Origin: Marasmius tenuissimus | Lineage: Eukaryota > Basidiomycota > Agaricomycetes > Agaricales > Marasmiaceae | Assembly: GCA_029532415.1 (NCBI GenBank) | Contig: JAQOTA010000034.1 | Span: forward strand, 372,001 to 436,000 | Length of the DNA: 64,000 bases | Reading direction: 5' to 3' | Shown: piece by piece, positions 59,387 to 64,000 of the stretch | Layout of the letters: each line of letters starts with the position of its first letter | How positions within the stretch are numbered: the first letter of the stretch is position 1 | The notes under the pieces: model-generated | What the model was told of the DNA's origin: nothing | The model's database searches: none | What the model saw: the letters and a program-made list of their open reading frames with translations, nothing else | Position numbers and translations under genes: made by a program

Positions 59387-60850
59387 ATGGGTTCATCCCG
59401 ATATCTCGCGTCCTTTGTCGCCTTAATCGCTATATTCGTGTCTTTCAAGTTTTACAACGACCCAGCTGTCACAGAAATTGCCATGAGCGGTCCGGAGATG
59501 AAGATTTTCGAGTCTGAAGAGGTGCTGAAGCATGTGAAAAGGATGCAGTGTGTATTTCTCGTCCAGTACTGGCTTTCGAGCGGAGCGTTGATATTGAGGA
59601 TCTGTCCTTGAATCTGTAGAGCGGTCGCGACGCCTGAGAGGCCAGCTCTGCCGTCTGACCGAGGAGCATGGGCTATGGCTTGGTGAGTGCTGGTGCTATA
59701 CTATGAACTCTGCCGATTTGACGAGTGCTGATAACGACTATAGGTTGCACCTCGTCATTTGGAACTCGGTACGCATTCTCTGAGAGAATACATTACTCTC
59801 CGACCTTGGGACTCATCCGCGTGTCGTGTAGTGGAAGGGCGCGTACTACTACGCTGACAAGTACCCGAAAGAGGACTTTGCCAATTACGCGGATTACGCA
59901 TGGAGTGCGGTGGAATTCCTCGAGGTGAAGGCTCTCTATCTGTTTGTGGGACTGAATGCGAATGGCTGATCTTACTCATGTCCTCGTAGGGACACCACGA
60001 TGCGGAAGAAAAAGCCCTCTTCCCCGCGCTCGAGAAGAAGTTCCCGGGCTCGATGGAGAAGAACGAAGCTCAACATGAATTTTTCTTGAAACCTGTGAGC
60101 TTTGGCTCTCTTGACCCTTGAGGCCAGGACGCTCACCAATCCCCGCAGCTTGTTGACCTTGGTGAATACATCAAGTCTGCCAAAGAAGACAAAAGTAAGT
60201 GGGACCCGAAGAAGTATCGCGAACAGGCAAGTGAATCCAATCGTCAGACTCAACATACGTCTGTCTAATACCAATGGGGTCAACAACAGGTCGACAAGAT
60301 CCTCCTTCCGGTCATGGAACATCTCGCGGATGAGCTCGACACGCTCAACGGTAGTGAAGTACGTATACCACACATCTCCCCAAACTCCGATCGGACGATG
60401 CTCACCTCGAATGTAGCTCCTCAAGCACTTCACCGAGGACGAACTAGCCTCCTTGAACCAATTGACCCACAAGGCACAACGGGGCGATAACCACAAGAAT
60501 CTCCCTTTTATCCTTCGTACGTCTATTCTCAACCCTCACCATATCCAACAAGACTAACTCTACCTCTCCGCAGAGGTGTGTCAACTAGAAAATAGCAGCT
60601 TACGGTGAACCGACCCTTAGCTTTTCGTTGCTCAGAATCTTCCCCCGAATAGCCCATTCCCACCCGCTCCCGCATTCGTGACGAAGGGATTGGGTCCATG
60701 GGTCTTCTACTGGAAGTATAGCAGTCTGTGGAAGGTACGTGGCTCCACGTCTTGCTCTCCTGCACCACCAATTGACCCCGTTACTCTTAGTATGCGACTT
60801 ACCCGTGGAAGCCGACGTTGCCAACTGCCGTTCCCGAAACTTCGTTGTAA
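59387..60850 (+). CDS. HHE (hemerythrin-like) domain protein
   Basis: Probable di-iron or cation-binding helical-bundle protein. Exons 59387-59547, 59620-59682, 59744-59768, 59832-59924, 59990-60094, 60149-60226, 60290-60358, 60417-60516, 60574-60575, 60636-60734, 60791-60850 total 855 nt, giving 284 aa. An N-terminal hydrophobic segment (YLASFVALIAIFVSFKFY) suggests a signal anchor. The HHE motifs are in LEGHHDAEEKALFPALEKKF and in NEAQHEFFLKPLVDLGEYIK, and a later HLADELDTL fits the third. The C-terminal part is NLPPNSPFPPAPAFVTKGLG then YWKYSSLWKYATYPWKP. One intron (60227-60289) begins with GC. The model needs a 2-nt exon (60574-60575) to keep frame. Metal and substrate are unknown. Confidence 0.8.
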
Positions 60851-61417
60851 AACGAGAATTCAATGGTCCGGTAACCACAAGAATCCGTTTGAATGTTGCC
60901 GCTAAGTAAAACCGTGCTTGTTGTCTGCTTGTGCCCTCTGTACAGTATGTTAAGCGTCTTGGATCTAGTGGAATTTATCATGGTACTTATTGTTTCTAAC
61001 TTACTAACCTCGATGGTGAAAGCGACTGAATTTCACTTCGGATTGAGTCGCAAGTTACGATGAGATCGACAACGGGCTCAACGGTCTGTAGGCCTCGTTT
61101 AAGTGTGGCCTGACAGAGTAATAATTAGGCCGCCTGGAATGAGGACAAGATATCGGAGGCGGCATCGAGGATGGTCGAGGACGGCATTTGCCGAACTCCT
61201 ATTGACATGGGGGGCCCGTGTAGTGATTACAGCCTACAAGATTTCTTCCGACCGTCACCTTGTGTGGTTTTACCACCCGTTTCTATTCTCTCTAGCTATG
61301 CATTTGTTGAAGGCGATCAGGCTCCGAGTCTTGGCCGTCCTGGCCCAATCCCGCTGAATCTTCGGTCACCACGGCAAGCCGGATAAGCGGAATGGGTCAG
61401 ATGCACAAACTTTCGCT
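60851..61417. other. Intergenic region
   Basis: About 570 bp between two plus-strand genes. It holds only short frames without domains. It should include the HHE gene's 3' end and the hydrolase promoter. Confidence 0.5.
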
Positions 61418-62728
61418 ATGCAAGCTCTTCGATTCTCTCACTCCTCCACCATGGTGGGCTCTGCAACTTTGAGCGAAAAGCTCTTGTTCATACCAAAAGT
61501 TCTTCCACTTCGTAGGTTGTCTTTTACATTTCCGACAGGTCGTCATTCATGCGACTTTGCAGCTCTTGTGCTCATTTACACCGCCCTCAAATGGCCTTTC
61601 TCGCGCGTACTGTGGAAAAAGAAGTTCCACAGACTCATTTTTGAATCTGTGTTACGCTTCCTCGCCACCCAAGGATCTGTTCGACAACTCCAAGCGAACA
61701 GTCCTTCGAACCTAGATGTTTACAACAAATGGGTAAAGAAGTTCAAGGTCGAGCCTGTGATTGAGGAGGTACTGCAGACGGCGAAGAAGCTCGTTTGGAT
61801 TGGCAGCAAGAATGCTGAGAATGTTGTATTCTACGTTCACGGTACGTCGTGGAGTCTGGCTGTACTCTTTGCTATCGATTTATTGAATAATATTCCAGGA
61901 GGAGGATTTATGGTCCCGATATCAGACTTTATGTTCACCTTCTGGCTGTACGTCCAGCGTGCTTATGCAAAGAGAACTGGAGGCAAGGAAATAAGCATTG
62001 TCTCGATGGAATACTGTGCGTATCAACCGTTCGCGTCGTCAATAAGGATTGACATTCACGCTTTCGCAGCTCTCCATCCTCAAACATTCCCTACGCAGCT
62101 CACCGAGATCGTTCACGCGTTCAACCACTTCCTTTCTACTTCCAACGTGAAGCCCTCCAACATCCACCTCGCCGGGGACTCTGCTGGAGCCAATCTGGTG
62201 CTCCAGCTCCTCAGCCACACTTTACATCCACTGCCTTCCGCGGACGTTCCTGCATCTCCGCTTAACAACCTCTCCGAACCAATTCGTGGAACTCTACTCA
62301 TCTCCCCATGGTGCTCGCTCAACGAGCGAACCTCAACTCACGTCGAGAACACGGCGTCGGATTGCCTCACAGCAGATAGTCTGCTGTACTGGGGCTCTTC
62401 GTACCTTGGGGGAGTGAAATATTCGCACATACCATACATCAAGACGCTTGCAGCGGGTGAACGATGGTTCGATGGTGTTGACAAGCTCACCGAGAGGATT
62501 CTCATTACTGCTGGTGATGCTGAGTGTTTGCTGGAGGATGCCATTCGTCTTCACGATCGGTTACAAGCATCGTGTGTCGAAGGAAAGCCCAAGTTGGAGG
62601 TAGACGTTGAAGAGGATGGCGTGCACGAGGATATGATGATGGAATTGGGAGCTGGCGGAAGGTCATTAACTCCCGCTGGAGAGGGGATAGTTGAATGGTT
62701 GTTGAAGGGACATGGTGTGAATGCGTAG
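61418..62728 (+). CDS. Alpha/beta hydrolase, HSL-type (esterase/lipase-like)
   Basis: The spliced product is about 382 aa. Three introns (about 61513-61563, 61842-61898, 62016-62069) are multiples of 3 and open in frame, so the genomic frame looks continuous. With intron 2 removed, the oxyanion motif HGGGF appears (VVFYVHGGGFMVPISDFMFT). The nucleophile elbow is GDSAGANLVLQLLS (Ser in GDSAG). A likely acid is the Asp in ILITAGDAECLLEDAIRLHD, and the His in EEDGVHEDMMME is the probable catalytic base. These place it in the hormone-sensitive-lipase group. An N-terminal hydrophobic stretch (LPLPLVLIYTALKW) may anchor it to a membrane. A second in-frame Met (MVGSATLSEKLLF, 61451) may be the true start. 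Substrate unknown. Confidence 0.85.
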   Translation: MQALRFSHSSTMVGSATLSEKLLFIPKVLPLRRLSFTFPTGRHSCDFAALVLIYTALKWPFSRVLWKKKFHRLIFESVLRFLATQGSVRQLQANSPSNLDVYNKWVKKFKVEPVIEEVLQTAKKLVWIGSKNAENVVFYVHGTSWSLAVLFAIDLLNNIPGGGFMVPISDFMFTFWLYVQRAYAKRTGGKEISIVSMEYCAYQPFASSIRIDIHAFAALHPQTFPTQLTEIVHAFNHFLSTSNVKPSNIHLAGDSAGANLVLQLLSHTLHPLPSADVPASPLNNLSEPIRGTLLISPWCSLNERTSTHVENTASDCLTADSLLYWGSSYLGGVKYSHIPYIKTLAAGERWFDGVDKLTERILITAGDAECLLEDAIRLHDRLQASCVEGKPKLEVDVEEDGVHEDMMMELGAGGRSLTPAGEGIVEWLLKGHGVNA

Positions 62729-63038
62729 TTGCATCAAGTCTGACTTACCAAGATGCAACCCCTTGTAATACCCGTGGATCGTCTGTAACTTGTTCTATTC
62801 TTTCCTGAATGAAATGAATAAAATGTCGCTTGCTGAACGGACCTGGAAAGTTGAACAAAATGACAATATACAGGGACCGCGTTCGCGGACCTGCAACACC
62901 GAGACCGCGTTGTTTGCGCGTTTAGGTGGCAGTGCAGCTTGACACGTACACAGATCCTTTCTCCTCCACGTGTGGGTCGTCTTCCTCTGAGTCTGACCGC
63001 GACGACCACCTTCAGCTGCCTTCGAATTTTCCTCTAGA

Positions 63039-64000
63039 ATGGATATTCTCCACTTAAATCTGTCCAAAATACAGCGTCACCTCGCGTTTGTTGCTGTTGA
63101 CCCAATCGACTGGAAATTCTACGTCCAAGCATTCTCATGGGGTGTCACACTCTTTGAATCATATCTGCTGTGAGTTGCCGACCTTTCGCTCTGTAGCGCA
63201 ATCTCATTTTTATTATCTATAGTCTTCGCCAGTACCCACTGTACTCGAAAATCGAGCCACCGGCAGCCTTGAAGAAGCACATCTCTGCGGAAGACTTTGA
63301 AAAGTCGCAAAAGTATGGCAAAGACAAGGCCAAGTTTGCCTTGTTCTCCAAGCTCTTTAATCAATGTCTCGACTCCGCCATGTTGCAATACGGCTTCTAC
63401 GCTTGGTGCTGGAACGCAGCAGGACAAATCCTCGGCAAGTCTGGCTATGGACCGGAATACGAGGTTCGTGACGTGCCATTGTGCTGGAATCTGGTCATTC
63501 TAAACATTTTCCTTTAGATTCTACAATCGATCGTATTCTCCTTCCTGATGTATCTCTTGTCGTCCCTTCCAACTCTCCCTCTTTCGGTCTACTCGACTTT
63601 CGTCCTCGAAGAAAAGCACGGATTCAACAAGACCACCCCTGGTTTATTCGTTGCCGACCTTCTCAAGGGATGGGCGGTGGCTTTTGTTCTGGGTGCACCG
63701 TTCCTCGCGGCCTTCCTTTACATCTTCAAATGGGCGGGTGACCGTTTCGTTCCTTGGCTCATGGCTTTCATGTCAGTCCAACCGAACAATCTTTCTTTCT
63801 TCCCATGGTTCCTAATAGAACTTTTCGAATAGGATCTCGTTCCAGTTGTTGATGGTCATCCTCTACCCAACCGTGATCCAGCCGCTTTTCAACAAGCTTA
63901 CTCCCCTTCAAACTGGCGAGCTCCGAGACCGCACTGAAGCTCTTGCCACTAAACTCCAATTCCCACTCAAGCACCTGTACGAGATTGATGGATCCAAGAG
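63039..64000 (+). CDS. STE24: CAAX prenyl protease STE24 (N-terminal part, runs off window)
   Basis: ER/inner nuclear membrane zinc metalloprotease that trims prenylated CAAX proteins such as a-factor. Exons 63039-63169, 63223-63463, 63517-63771 and 63833 onward. The start reads MDILHLNLSKIQRHLAFVAV. Then come membrane segment 1 (FYVQAFSWGVTLFESYLLLR), SAEDFEKSQKYGKDKAKFAL, SFLMYLLSSLPTLPLSVYST, the highly typical FVLEEKHGFNKTTPGLFVAD, and QLLMVILYPTVIQPLFNKLT. The HEXXH active site lies beyond base 64000, so it cannot be checked. The visible part is intact. Confidence 0.95.

Overview
The window is nuclear DNA from a filamentous basidiomycete, most likely an Agaricomycete. Most genes are broken by many short introns of about 48-75 nt with GTRNGT-type donors. 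Gene content is typical of mushroom-forming fungi: a peptidyl-Lys metalloendopeptidase, a DUF6533-type membrane protein, an HHE-domain protein, and large multipass membrane families. I see no bacterial-style operons, rRNA, tRNA or CRISPR. Gene models were built by hand-joining exons at splice sites, and nearly every complete model closes to a whole number of codons.

Layout. 0-7.7 kb: 3' end of a probable transcription factor gene, a secreted MEP protease (minus), a coiled-coil protein with one membrane segment, a Mid2/mucin-like single-pass protein (minus), and a small membrane ORF. 9-18.5 kb: an oxidosqualene cyclase carrying an apparent 1-nt frameshift, then a full-length PDR-type ABC transporter. 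19.5-22.5 kb: a DUF6533 membrane protein, then ribosomal protein uS11 and DPH3 read outward from a shared 220-bp promoter.

23-35.3 kb is the accessory hot spot: a head-to-tail array of five paralogous multipass membrane proteins. Copy 1 is a pseudogene split by a 779-bp TIR element with TA target duplication. The 3' end of copy 2 is replaced by a 607-bp hAT-like MITE with an 8-bp target duplication. About 970 bp of unrelated DNA sits between copies 2 and 3. Copies 3, 4 and 5 are intact.

36-40.3 kb is gene-poor. 40.3-64 kb is dense housekeeping DNA: a Med25-type mediator protein, splicing factor PRP46/PLRG1, TFIIS, a large disordered protein, two conserved proteins of unknown function, TOM70, a 704-aa protein with a possible calponin-homology-like region, an HHE (hemerythrin-like) protein, an HSL-type alpha/beta hydrolase, and the N-terminal half of the CAAX protease STE24 running off the end. 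These genes serve transcription, splicing, mitochondrial import, translation and prenyl-protein processing and do not form one pathway. The cyclase-transporter pair is the only stretch that hints at linked (sterol or triterpene) functions, and that link is inference.
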